NCBI GenBank assembly: GCA_016859345.1 | Contig: CM029134.1 | Coordinates: 11,395,560 to 11,459,559 of the forward strand | Direction: 5' to 3' | Length of the DNA: 64,000 nucleotides | Source: Istiophorus platypterus | Lineage: Eukaryota; Chordata; Actinopteri; Istiophoriformes; Istiophoridae | Shown: positions 23,061 to 34,470 of the stretch, piece after piece | Numbering within the stretch: position 1 is the first letter of the stretch | Layout of the letters: each line of letters begins with the position of its first letter | The notes under the pieces: generated by a model | Databases searched by the model: none | Told to the model about the DNA's origin: nothing | Seen by the model: only the letters and a program-made list of their open reading frames with translations | Translations under genes and position numbers: made by a program

Positions 23061-25055
23061 TGGAATGGAAGGCTCTCATCATAATCTAATAATATGCAAT
23101 GATAAATAAGAACCAGGGTTTTTGATCAAAAACTGTGAGTCAAATCAGATGTTCCTCTTAGATTGAAATGGGAAACCTCTCTCAGTTTTCAGAATGAAAG
23201 GCCACCATCTGTTTTTCATATGTTCGTCTGTAGAGAGGACATTGAATTGTCAGCAGTGTCCCTCCTACTTATCAGGATACACATCCTCACAACACATATC
23301 TTCAATTCTTTACTAGTCTTTTGTACTGTATTTACATCACTTGGACAACAGCACTCAAAGAGCGGACAGTAAACATTTGCTTATCGGTGGAAATGGAGTT
23401 TGTATCAGCCATTTCATTTCTTACCGATCTTATCCTTTAAATCTCGCTTACAAAGAAAACTATCTCTCACAGGATTTTCCAAAGTTAACCTAATGCATAA
23501 GGAGAAAAAAAAAGGTTAAAAAATTTGAAGGCTTTGCTTTTGTGCCCACTCAAACAGACTCTCATAAGAAGTTGTCACATTTTATTCCTCTCATAACTCA
23601 CAATTCTGGCTAAAAATATTCACTTAGTCACTCGTTCTAACACTGAGGTGTGCTGAGGTATGTGGTGTTTTTTTTTTTTTTTTTTACTAAATTTTAACAG
23701 GGTCACATTAAAACTAAATTACACATTTTTAAAGTCAGTCTAAAGCCGTAATGTCAGGAAACCTTTGAGAGTGAATCGTTTGTATAATACAGAACATACC
23801 GTATATCTGAAACTAAATGTACAAGAGCACGCAAACGAGAGTATTTGGCTGCTCAAATAAACTGGACAAAACCAGAAATTCTGAAATTCAATGTGCTGTT
23901 CACTTTAACGTTATGAAAAGTCAACAATGAACGCACTGCTTTCACACAGCTCTCAAAGAGTATCAGCTCCATCTTCCTCCTCCCCTGTTAGCTTAGCAAC
24001 AGCGGCCATTTTGTCTTCATTTGAATTGGTACAAATGTCTTTCTCAGGTCATGCCAGATTTTCTTGGCATTCCGGTCGGGAGATTGTAACACCAATGCCT
24101 TTTACAATTTTGCAGCACTGAATTCTCTTAATTTGTGCCTTTATCCAAGATATGCAGTTGAAATTGTGGGTCATATCAGACTTGCGCTGTGCACGCTCCG
24201 AGCAGTATTGCTTTCATTTCCTGCTCAGAATGCACCAGACGGTGTTTAGTGGTAACCACATGGCTGTCAGACAAATGCACATGCATACAGGACACCATCG
24301 TGTGCGCAATGTGTGGGTGCGCACACACACATAAAACAGTAAGAACTGATCCCTTCCTTATAGTCTGCATCAACCACCCATTGCTCCCTCCGCCACACTA
24401 CGTAGACCAACCACAGGATGTATAAACCCAGCTGTCCAGAGGTCACCTTGGCTTGTTTACTTGACTGGAGTGGATGCACAGTGTCAGAGTGGACCACCAC
24501 CATCCACAACAGCTCAACCACCAATATGCGTTCAGCCCTCAACCGGTTCCCTTGTCCCGCTGAATGGGTAAGTAGCAAAATCTGTATTTTTATTTTTTTT
24601 TTACCAAAGTCAGCTGCACCAAAGAGAAAAGCTGTGATGGACAGACCTGCTGAAGACGGCGCTCTCTTATGTCTTTCAACTCTCTGAAAATCTGTAATTT
24701 ACACACACGTCATCAATTAGTCATAGTTCTACCAATTAGTCTCTTCCTTTTCAACTTTGCCAGAATAATTCACTTGAAATCAATACATTTTTAATCTAGT
24801 GTTTCACAGTAGTAGTTGGCTTGGGCTACCAGGGAAACCACTGTAAAACACTTTCTTCCAACACTTTTTGTGAACCTGAAATAGAAATGACCATACTGTA
24901 AATCATTGAGAAAGAAAATTTCATGCACTAGATATTTTCAAAACCACTGTTTTGTGAAACAGAAGCGGAAAATGGCCATGCAATTAAGCAAAGGTCAAGA
25001 AAATAAACAGTTTTAACAACTACAACATGCTGATGTTTTATCTGTCTCTGCATTT
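23061..25055. other. Non-coding sequence with one possible exon end
   Basis: An 18-base T run lies at 23668-23685. At 24568 the plus strand has TGG followed by GTAAGT, and an ATG at 24419 opens a 50-codon frame up to that donor, but the peptide is unfamiliar and no promoter is seen. A GT/CA-rich patch lies at 24285-24335. Confidence 0.45.
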
Positions 25056-25062
25056 CAGAGGT

Positions 25063-25722
25063 TTAAGGGCCCACGGTCACTTGACAGGCTGAGCTGCCAA
25101 TCCTCAGCATTATGACACACTTACAACGTACCGGGTACGAACTCGTCTGTACTGTATGTTGTCGCAGACAGCTCTTCACATACACAAACACACACATGCC
25201 CACACAGGCACTCACCTCTGCACTGCTGAAACACACGACTATGGAAACACTGAAGCCTCGTCTGATTCTGGTAAAGTCCAAAATGTCCACAAAACGGGCA
25301 CAGAGGGGTAAAAAGACTGTCTGGTTGTGAGGCCCGGAGACTGGGATTTCTGTGTTTCCCAAAGAGCTGCCCTGACCACCCTGGTAAATATAGGAGAGCA
25401 AATCCTTTTCAGGTTGAGAGTATGACACGGGACTGCCACATAAATCAGTGCAGGCCCAGCCCGGCACAGGCTGGGAGCGCCATGGGAGTGGTAGGCGGCT
25501 CTGTGGTGAGGTTTTTGGTGAAGGATTATGGATTGAGACGTACAGCTGGGAGGCTAAAGTTACACTTTTCATTACCACTTCGAGGGGGTCTTGGCTGCCT
25601 GGAAGCCAGTCAGATTTGTGAAGACCTCTTTCTCCCCCTGGAATTGTTGTAATTCTGCAGGCGCATTCTTCACCTGAGGATAATTGTTTTTGATATGGCA
25701 AAAACAATTTGGCGAAACGCAA
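25063..25722 (-). other. Longest open stretch in the window, probably not a gene
   Basis: One minus frame is free of stops for 219 codons but has no ATG at its beginning (it opens with TTG). The predicted peptide is low in regular structure and shows no domain, catalytic motif or signal peptide that I recognise. Local GC is raised, which favours long open frames, and a stop-free run of this length is not surprising in 64 kb searched in six frames. Confidence 0.35.
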
Positions 25723-25740
25723 TGGGAAGTGCTGTTTTTT

Positions 25741-27095
25741 TTTTTTTCTCTCTTTTTAATGCCAATGGAAGAATGAAAAAAATAAAGAAAAAGGAGAGGG
25801 CATTGTGAAAAAGTCCTCATTCACCAAAAGACCAGAGTAAAGAGAGAGCAGTATGCCCCCTTCTGGCTCTTTTCTTCTCTCCCTCTTTTCTTCTCCTTTT
25901 TTCTATGGCGTCTGGAGATGTGAAGAAATGTCTTTTGATCAGCTCTGACAGAGCTTGGGCCATGTGAAGAGGGTGGCTAGCGGGACTCTGCCAATCCATG
26001 CAAGGCAAAAATGTTCCTAATAAGAGAGTAATAAGCTAACGAGTGCTGGGTGTCTGTCGGATCCAAATTCTGGGTACTGTTTGTGCCAGCACACCCAGTG
26101 CCTTCTGACGTGTACTCAGTTCTCATCTGTCTTTGGACTGTTTGCCAGGTCACTGCGCTTCACCTGGCTAGTCCCATATGCTTTCGCTAATGTTGCAATA
26201 GTCTGAAATTCAAGAACCTTTTGGGCACAACAAAATTGAAATTGGGAGTATTTCTATTTATGATTTTACACACATTGCAGGACTGTCAGACTGTTCAGAA
26301 TGTACAATAAATGTTTTGTATCTGCTTTGTTGACAATATATAGGGGCGGAAAAATAAGATGTAGGGTTGGTTTCGAGCAAAGCAAATTTGTCTCACCTTG
26401 CCCACACAACATCAACTTGGGCTAATTCCACAACTGACTGCTTCCGTGGTATGTGTGGTTTTGAAGTGGTCACATATCAAAGGGCTCTGTCTCTGCAGGG
26501 TGGATTCTGTGGTAGACTGTACAGCACAACAAGGAGATAGTTACCTCTCACAGCTTTTCACTGCAGCATCCCAGCCCAAATAAACACATCACCTCCACTG
26601 CAGGGGGAGGAGGACAACAGCACAGCTGCCAACCCCCATCTCTTTTTCCTACCCAGCAGCTGCACCAGCCAAGTCCACAGTGCTGCCGGGCATCCCAAGC
26701 ACGAACAGGTGCTCTCTTGGTGGAGTTGGGCCTGGTCTTAGGCCTATCTCTGGGCCCGTGCTAAGTGGTGGATGTGTGAGGGCTGGTGAGCATGGACTGC
26801 CCAGACTTTAATGGTGTGTTGGTGAGTTCTGGGCTCAGCGCTGGTAATTATGGTGGAGAGAAGGCGATTAGGCAGTGCTAAGCAGCCCAGCGAGGGGGAC
26901 GGGCCCACGCCCAGCAGGGAGGGGAGTCCTGCCACGGGAGGGACCAATCAAGTGTAAAGCAGACTGCAGACCCTGGGCCTTGGTTCAGTGGGAAAAGGCT
27001 TGGCCACTGGTTCAGAGCGCCGCAACTTTCACGGATTAGTAGAGACACTATTCTGTAGATTGAAAGGGGGAACACAGCACGGAGGCAGCATCAAT
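25741..27095. other. Non-coding, single-copy sequence
   Basis: A CTCF-like motif lies at 25853. The 26600-27000 part is GC-richer and complex, with a CTGGTAATTATGG homeodomain-like word near 26840. No exon was supported. Confidence 0.45.
25853..25866 (-). promoter_or_regulatory. CTCF-like motif, weak
   Basis: The minus strand reads CCAGAAGGGGGCAT, matching 12 of 14 positions of the CTCF core CCASYAGRKGGCRS. Single matches of this quality occur by chance. Confidence 0.2.
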
Positions 27096-27171
27096 GCATG
27101 CGTGCACGCACACAAACACACAGTCACACAGTCTCTCTCTTTCTTTTTCTCTCTCTCTCACACACACACAA
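27096..27171. repeat. Compound CA / CT microsatellite
   Basis: CA-rich, then CT-rich, then CA-rich sequence over about 75 bases. Confidence 0.85.
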
Positions 27172-28282
27172 AACCCACCAACAGCTGGGAGGAGGGCTAC
27201 AGCCATTGCCATATTACCATAGCAACGGCATATCTCACATTTGGGCCCAAATGAAGACACTTTGGGCTGCGACCGAGATATTTATTCTTCCAGTTAATAG
27301 AGGTATTTTAATAGTTTCTCTCCGTGCTTGTAGGACGCTTCCCCCTGACTGAGTTAATGAGCTGCAATTGGAGGTGCTTGGTGCATCAGACAAGCATTTT
27401 GCCATTTTGTGAATTACAGGATCTCTACACTGTGAATTTAACTGGTGTATTTATGTGGCCCATGGCCTTCCAGACTTTCAAATTTTGGTTAATCTTCATT
27501 ACTTCCTTATAGTCCATTGTGAAATTCAGGGAAAACAAATGGATCAAATTTGAGTGAAGCAGTGCTTTCAAGTAAATATTTTTCATTGTGCATTACCTTT
27601 GACAGGTCCAAAAACTTTGGAGAATGAGCTTAATCTGTGCTTGACATTCATTAGATCTTTTTATCCATTTGGTTTTATCTGCAACTCTTGAAAAGCTGAT
27701 AAGAAACTGGAGAGCTGTTAAATAGTGGGGTTGGCCTGCTCTTTGGAAAAAGGGCCTTAGTCATTATTTAATGACTAAAAATTACAAATTAGTTAAAGAT
27801 GAGTTTTAAGAGATCATTTGGTGTTGTGCAAAGTTTAAAAGTGGTGCAGTAAGATACACTTTTGACAAACACATCACTTTTTCGGAGCTTCTTCATGACA
27901 CTGTTTATAAAAAAAAAAAAATTAAATGGACCATTTCGAATCACTGTGTCAGCAGTGTAATGTAAAATCACACCGGTATACTGTATGCTGAGTTATCTAG
28001 CGAATTTGCATCGAATACAAAAAGCTTGACTATCATCGTAAACATCAGGCCCCGACTGTTGTTGTTGATGGATAAATTGGAAGTTTTCATCAAGCACGAC
28101 AGCGTCTTCAGTTTTCTTCAGCATGCCTATTTTCAGTGACTGTTTTGGTTCAGTTTTGTCCTCATTTTGGTAAGAGAGTAAACACGTAAATGGTGACTCT
28201 GATTTGTTCCTAGATGGGTTTGGAGTATGAGAGCTCAAGTCCTATTCTATTCTGTTTAATGGCGTGTCTTCCCCAGACAGCC

Positions 28283-28320
28283 TGTGTTTGTGTGTGTGTG
28301 TGTGTGTGTGTTTGTGTGTG
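28283..28320. repeat. (GT)n microsatellite
   Basis: About 38 bases of GT with two TTG interruptions. Confidence 0.9.
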
Positions 28321-28414
28321 ATTTAGCATTCTTTGAGATGAGGAGGGTATGCCTGTATCCAGTCCACCCCCTCCCCCTATCCCATGCTTGCTTTGAGTAC
28401 TATCATCCTGCAAA

Positions 28415-28417
<3 letters not shown>

Positions 28418-28456
<39 letters not shown>
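28418..28456. repeat. (CT)n microsatellite
   Basis: About 38 bases of uninterrupted CT, a homopurine-homopyrimidine mirror tract of the type able to form triplex (H-DNA). Confidence 0.9.
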
Positions 28457-28459
<3 letters not shown>

Positions 28460-29221
28460 GACACACACTTAAACACACTTCCTGTCTCTCTCTTGGTTTC
28501 TCTCTCTCTGAGCATTGCTCATCATGCTTCAACTTTGAAGTCACAGCTTTCTCTTTCCCTTTTTTTGTCTCTATGTGGCTTTGATGCGCTAACATTCTGT
28601 GAATAGTTCCTCTAATGCCTGGATCCTGGTGCCTTATTCTTCCTCCTCTGCCAGTGCAGGAACAGTGAGTCTCTTGCCTTTGAAACGACGTCCATAAATT
28701 ACAACTTGTCAAGTGTCATTTTCCTTGTTTACAGCCATTTTGGGCTCCCACTCCCTCATGTTCCTCTCTTGTGTTTCACGTTTAATTGCACCAATAATGT
28801 AGGTGGTGTTCACCAGCTCTGCACATGCAGCTTGTTGCCGCTAAGGGGGTGCGGAAACTATTAAAATATTTTCCAGGCTTTGCGAGTTTTATGTGTGTAA
28901 TTTGTGTGGATATATCCCACTGTGTTACCACCAACTAGGAGAACAGAATGAGATTGTGCTGTGGCCTGTGTTACAATAGTGAGAGGGAGTCAGGAGGAGA
29001 CCAAGGGAATGGGCTGAGGGGTAAGAGGAGGAGTTAGAAAGGAAGAGAGGGAGAAAGAAAGAAAGAGAGTTAAGTCTGTACAGGAAATCGGCAGTAAGTG
29101 TTCCTAAAGAGCGTGTGTTTTTCCTCCCCTGCACAAACAGTTTAATTTATTGCATGTCTGCTGAAGTCAACAGCCCTTTATAACCCCACAATAATTTCCC
29201 ATATGTTCCATATATCACCAC

Positions 29222-29270
29222 AGAGAGAGGGAGAAGGAGAGAGGGAGAGACGAGAGAAGAAAAAAAAAGA
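29222..29270. repeat. GA-rich low-complexity tract
   Basis: GAGAGGGAGAAGGAGAGAGG-type sequence ending in an A run. Confidence 0.85.
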
Positions 29271-30074
29271 CTGAGGCAGCAAACATGTTCAAGACCCTAC
29301 ACACAGCCACACACACACATACACACAGGAGATCCAGGCCAGTTGCAGCAGGGACGGTATCCTCGCCTTAATCAGACCCACATTGGTATGTGTGGATGTG
29401 TGCGTTATTCCCTTCACACTGCTACACCGGTGGGTGGGCTATGAAATATTAAACACTCTTGTTCTGGTTGTTTACTTTCATCATTAAGGGAGAGTCCTTG
29501 ATAATAGAAAACTTCTCTCCTCTGGATGTGCAGCAGGGAGTACATTGTAAGGGTCTGGCACAACCTCCACTTCTCCAGCAGGACCAGTTGTTCTTGTCAA
29601 AAACCATGTGCCACTATGAGGCTGAGGAGGTGCAGGAGTTCTAAAATAAGAGGGATTTGAGAGAGCATCCTTGCAAATCTCCTTCTCAGATTCAATATTT
29701 GGAATGAACAAGGATGGGCAGAGTTTTACCTGTGCCCTGTGTGAGTCTGTGTGAGCAGTTTACATGCATTAATGTACCTGTTTGTGCATATAGGTTTGTT
29801 TGTATGTTTTTTTTAAATTATATTTAAATGTAATAATTGATTACATTTCAATTTATTTATTTTCATTTAGCTAAATCCATATCAAATATAGAAAATATAT
29901 ACATAATAGAAAATAATTGTACGACTGTTGTTGTGATAAATGACCACAAATAACATTAATTAAACATAGCATATGTCTGAACAGGTCTATATTATCCTCC
30001 TGTCGGCTATTGCACAAAGATTCTACATGACATACTGCAACACTTTTGTGTCAACTTATGTTGGTGTCTTTTTT

Positions 30075-30310
30075 GTGCAGCCATGAAACCATACGGACGT
30101 GAACTTGACTCAGACCAGAGAAAGGAAGAAACAGGCTGCTCCCCGTTGGTCTGGTTGATACAGCCAGCCTCTGGATGGGATTCTGAAGGTGGGGGCCAGT
30201 CGGTGGGGGGCTAGGTTGGGGTGCCAGATCGTTGATCGATCCCCAGCTGCAGGTGACTGAGCTGGAGAACAGCGCCGAGCACTCCGAAACCCCTCCTGAG
30301 TACCAAGAAA
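30075..30310. other. GC-rich block of unknown origin inside AT-rich DNA
   Basis: The flanks on both sides are strongly AT-rich, yet this 235-base block is GC-rich, contains CpG, and is open for 61 codons on plus and 89 on minus. The sharp change in composition suggests an inserted piece, perhaps a fragment of a mobile element or processed transcript. I could not identify it and found no target-site duplication by eye. Confidence 0.3.
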
Positions 30311-31725
30311 ACTATATAGAAAGGCACATACACAACACAAACAAAACAGCACATATGGAGAGACTATACGCTCCAGCAATCATCGGATCAGATAGATATA
30401 CTGACTTGAGAAAATAGTTTTGGGTTTGAGAGCTTTTTGATTCAGTCACTTATTATGATCCTCATATAGAATGCTTTATAATTTGATGACTTCATACATT
30501 ATAACAGAGCAAGAACTGCGAGGAACTGTTCAGAAAATAGTTGTGCCCAGAATAAAACAATGAGATTTATGGGAATCAATCGACAAGAATCCTCTGATGG
30601 TCCAAGAACAATTTGACAATCAACAAACAGTTTGAAATAAAATATGATTTCAGCATTATGGTAAACGTAAAATAAATGATGATCTTTGGCCTAGGCAGTG
30701 ATTCTTGATTTATAATAAAGTGCTATTCTATTCCTTATTGTATGATTTTAAAGATCAGAACCTGCCCCCTTCACATAATGTATGAATATTGTGTTTTGAG
30801 ATTGAACTTCCCTACAGACCAATTGTGGTTGATCATACACACAAGATACATATTTAAGCAACAAAATGGTTAAAGCTATTCTTTCCACATATCCACAAAT
30901 GAATGAATCATCAACTTATACGGTGAGAAAAGCCCCATCCCCTGCAACTCCTTCTTCATAAAGAAATAGGTTAAGCCTTGATGTTTAAATCACAGGCAGA
31001 GTGTAAATCTCCTAAAATCCTTTCATGCTTGTTAAGACAAAAAGGGTCTTGTTTGGAAACATGTCTTTAAGATCATAGTTTGTAGTGGCAGCAGCTATGT
31101 TTGAATCAATATAAGGTGCAATGGTGTAAGAAATGGATGCAAAGCTATAGACAGAGAAAGAAAGAGTCAGATAGGATGAATGAGAGTATTTTTCTTTAAA
31201 GTTTGTCTACCCTGAGAGTTTTGGCAGCTCTGCAGATGTACAAGTTAGCTTAAAATGGGAGAATTATTTAATGCTTGGGTCCCTCGGGATGGAAGCTATC
31301 TGGACAAAGTGTGCACGCAATAGCAGATCAATATCTCTACAGTATCAACCAGCCCCAACCTGGCTCCCTCCTCCCAAGATCGAAAGCACAAAACAACACG
31401 AAATGAAATTTTATTTGATGTTGCTCTGTGGGCAAATGATTGAAGGTTGCCTTAGGCTGAAGAAGATTTGGTAGGAAAAGAAAACTTAAATATGTCCCTG
31501 GTGCTTAATGACTTACTGTATCTACAAATACTGCAGCGAAGAGCATAGATGTGTTCATCCCAAGTATTGTGTATTGTAATTCAGGTCTGTTGCCGTTTAG
31601 TCTTGATGTTATTATAGTTGTTATAGGCCTGTGTGGACTGAGCCAAAACGCAACGATGAGTTTTACTGCCTCTGCAAAATAGAACAAACAGGATTTATTT
31701 GTCATTTCCAACTGACATACAGGGA
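30311..31725. other. Non-coding AT-rich stretch
   Basis: Complex AT-rich sequence with no gene, repeat family or notable motif recognised. Confidence 0.6.
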
Positions 31726-31729
31726 AACT

Positions 31730-32056
31730 AAACTGGTACCCAGTAGAAGGCAGACCTCCACTAAGGCCAGTGTAAAGCAACCTACACTGGATTTCACAGG
31801 AAAAAAATTCAGATTTGTAATAAATAATCCAGTTTGCCCGAAAATGTGACAGGTTCTTCCTTGGTCTATGCCACATCCCTTCACCAAGTTTTGTGAAAAT
31901 CTGTGCCCCACTGTTGTCCTCATATGAAAATCAAATCCACAGAAGAACCTCCTTAATCCCATTTTTTGCATAAGCCTGCTGAAATACAAGCCAACAAACA
32001 AACATACCAACAAACAAGTGGACACAGGTGAAGACATTACCTCCTTGGAAGAGGTA
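31730..32056 (+). mobile_element. 3' tail of a teleost LINE-like (RTE-type) repeat
   Basis: The blocks AGTAGAAGGCAGACCTCCAC, AGGTTCTTCCTTGGTCTATG, CACCAAGTTTTGTGAAAATC, CAACAAACAAACATACCAAC and a terminal GACATTACCTCCTTGG leading into AAGAGGTAAGTA follow the consensus end of a repeat found in thousands of copies in fish genomes, in the same order. The copy is diverged and 5'-truncated and encodes nothing. It is interrupted by a 68-bp segment at 31902 that is not part of the repeat as I remember it. RTE assignment is from memory. Confidence 0.75.
31902..31969 (+). repeat. 68-bp patch shared with 34262-34329, copy 1
   Basis: Aligned without gaps to 34262-34329 it differs at 11 of 68 positions (about 84% identity). 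It sits inside the LINE tail between the GTGAAAATC block and the CATAAGCCTGCT block, where the usual element has only a short linker. Confidence 0.75.
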
Positions 32057-32059
32057 AGT

Positions 32060-32750
32060 ATTATCCCTGATGTGTGACAGTAAATAACTGATATTTTACT
32101 GGTGATTTATACGGTATATTACAGCAGAGGCCAACAGTATGGCTTATGACTGCTTGTAGGGGTTGTTAGAATAGAAGGAAAAGAAGATTGGATCTCACTT
32201 GAAATCCAGACCGCTCACTGGATAATTGATGAAAGCCATATACTCAGGAATTTATATCAATGTCCCCCAAAGACTATAAAGACTAGAAACGGAAGATATG
32301 TAGCAGTGGCTTTAAAAGATATACGCTGCAACTGCCACTTGCTGGATAAGAGTATCTTCTATTTCTCTTCTCCAAAAGGATAGATTCCTGTAACATACAG
32401 AAAACAAAGACACAGAAAAGGAGGGAAATCGTGTAATTGATGAGAGAAAATAAGTGGAATGTCAAGGACCTCTCTTCATTACCAGAAAGGCCTTCTGAAA
32501 ACTCTTCCTGATGAATGAGCTCTTGTGAATAGACTGCAGCATTCCCCCACTATCCTATGCAAACAAGTTGTCCAAGTATCACATTGTTTCAAAAGACCTT
32601 GTGACACACAAAAAAGCGGGCAATGTCTTGGACACACAGGCTATCCCAGACTCTTTCACGCCCAGGCTAAACGTTTAGCCACCCTGGCTAATTAACTGCT
32701 GTGAAAGAGCATGCATCAAAGGAGGGCAAAATTTGGAGACTCTCCGACCA
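32060..32750. other. Non-coding sequence
   Basis: Complex AT-rich sequence. No gene or repeat was recognised. Confidence 0.6.
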
Positions 32751-32759
32751 ACCCTTCGG

Positions 32760-32820
32760 GTCCAGAGGTCAGCCCTCTCCAATACAGAAGTTAGGACGTC
32801 CTGGCCCTAGACCTCTGGAC
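32760..32820. repeat. 11-bp inverted repeat with 39-base loop
   Basis: GTCCAGAGGTC at 32760-32770 is the exact reverse complement of GACCTCTGGAC at 32810-32820. Two telomere-like TTAACCC words follow at once. A terminator-like or structured-RNA role cannot be judged, and chance is possible. Confidence 0.6.
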
Positions 32821-32989
32821 GTTAACCCTTAACCCTCGGTAGAGCATATCAAAGCTCCGGCAGCAGAGAATCGCACAGACGTCCCCCAACAATAACAGGA
32901 AGACATCAAAGAGCTGGTTGGAAAAAGACAAGAGGAAAAAAATAAAAGCAAGCCAATATCAAATTCCCTCTTATTCTGCAGATATTCCA

Positions 32990-33480
32990 AAAGATGAATA
33001 TAATTAATCTCTCCAAGTTGTCATGGGTCTAAAGGGCCCTTGCTGTGCTGCAGCCTCCTTGGGGCACTTGAGGAGAATTATGTGATTAAACAGACCTGTG
33101 AATTCTGGACACAGGCAGAGAGAAGAAAGCTTCAGTCCTCTTCATAATGCCCCTAATGAAGTGGCTGGTGGCTCCGTCATCCCTGGCTGGGCCTTGTGCA
33201 GCCTGTTCACAATCTGTCTAATGACAGAGCGGGGGCTGCCGAGCGCACCAGTGCTTCCCAATGAGCCACAAAGGGAGATCACAGGCTCCATTGTGGCTAG
33301 GCACAGGAGCTTAGCACTCATCAGGCCCAATAAACCTGTCTCTAGTCAGGGTAGGACACACCCCTCTGCCGCCAGCCAAGAGCCCCACACAGCACACTCC
33401 TTCAGTCGCTCATTCTGTCATTATGACATCAGGGTGACATGGCCTTATCACCCACGGAAATACAACTAACGCTCTCTCTC
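32990..33480. promoter_or_regulatory. Candidate regulatory segment
   Basis: About 490 bases of complex, moderately GC-rich sequence without simple repeats, with CTAATGAAGTGG and CTAATGACAG words. A plus frame is open for 123 codons (33098-33469) but begins with GTG rather than ATG and has no family resemblance. I favour an enhancer over a gene. Confidence 0.25.
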
Positions 33481-34180
33481 ACTGCTGTTTATATATACAT
33501 GTTGACACTGGAATAACAAGCCTTTTTTTCCCACTCGTGGCGATTGCTGTCATGTGTACTGCAGTGCAGATAATGTACGGGTATGTATCTGCATACACTG
33601 CCCGCCCTTTTGCCTCCATTTTATACAGAGCTGCTCCTCTTGGCCTGTGCTGCCTCCCAGAGCTACTGCCAAATGTATGCAAATGAGCATGTCCACAATG
33701 GTGCCCACAGCTGCACGCAGACGGCCAAAGACAGAGGACAAGGCGGCCATCCCTTTCATCCTTAACCCCTGATCCCCTCTCAGTGACACGTCATGTTCAC
33801 CCCAACACTGGTCCCTGCCAAAGAACCATGTCGCCTCCCAGCCCAGATACCCACTCCCCATAGCTTTTCTCTATACACACAGATGAGCCTTTGGCCTGGC
33901 TCTTAGGAGCGTTTGACAGAGTCCAGAATCAGCTCAGACGTTCTTCATCATGATTCACATACCTCCACCCTGTCGATTGCTCTTGAACCTTTGTTAGACC
34001 AAAGTGAAAAAGGAAATGTGGGGAAAAGTAAACAACTTGAGCCCTTTTTCCTCCGAACTTTCTGAACAGGCTTTCCTCTGTGGTCATTATTTGGGCTAAT
34101 ATTACTGTGCGGACGAGGACAGAGGGAGGGAGGAGGGAGGAGGAGAGTTCTCCAAAAAGAGTGGGGGTAAAAAACCTGAT
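33481..34180. other. Non-coding sequence with a GGA-rich tract
   Basis: Includes a (GGA/GGGA)n low-complexity run at 34121-34147. Open frames of 60-103 codons on both strands overlap each other and are not convincing. Confidence 0.5.
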
Positions 34181-34184
34181 TGCT

Positions 34185-34470
34185 TTAATCTCAGTGCTCG
34201 CGGCGCACCCCTTTTCATAAAGCTCTTTGGCCGTGTGATTCAGACCCAGGCCCCAGTGTTCTGCGCCCCACTATTGTTCTCACATGAAAATCAATTCCCT
34301 TGAAGACCCTCCTTAATCCCGTTTTTGGCGTCAACAATGGCCACTTGTGCACGGCCCTGATAGACTAAGAGCTGGGATGATGCGGCTGTCTGCTCTGATT
34401 CCAGCCTATTCAGGTAATGGCGGCCTGCATCACTTTGTAGTGCCAAGTGCAGGACGCGACAGGAAGACGT
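34185..34470. promoter_or_regulatory. Candidate regulatory segment containing the second 68-bp patch
   Basis: The stretch is complex, contains GCTTTAATCTCAGTG and a TTTTCATAAAG word, and includes the patch at 34262. It does not look like a mobile element, so it may be the source of the patch found in the LINE tail. Confidence 0.25.
34262..34329 (+). repeat. 68-bp patch shared with 31902-31969, copy 2
   Basis: Ungapped match to 31902-31969 at 57 of 68 positions. No LINE sequence flanks this copy. Confidence 0.75.

Larger units (their letters stand above)
27172..30070. other. Non-coding sequence rich in simple repeats
   Basis: It contains the (GT)n and (CT)n tracts listed separately, GA-rich runs at 29037-29070 and 29222-29270, and a CA run at 29300-29328. 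Open frames of about 100 codons at 28210-28712 are artefacts of the CT/GA and GT/CA repeats. No gene is visible. Confidence 0.6.

Noticed and set aside
25063..25722. 219-codon minus-strand open frame as a gene
   Set aside because: It begins with TTG rather than ATG, lies in locally GC-rich DNA, has no recognisable domain or motif, and a run this long is near what chance gives in six frames of 64 kb.
28210..28712. Arg/Glu-rich and Ser/Leu-rich frames
   Set aside because: They are translations of the CT/GA and GT/CA microsatellites.
33098..33469. 123-codon plus-strand frame as a gene
   Set aside because: It starts with GTG, has no ATG near its beginning, and has no recognisable domain.
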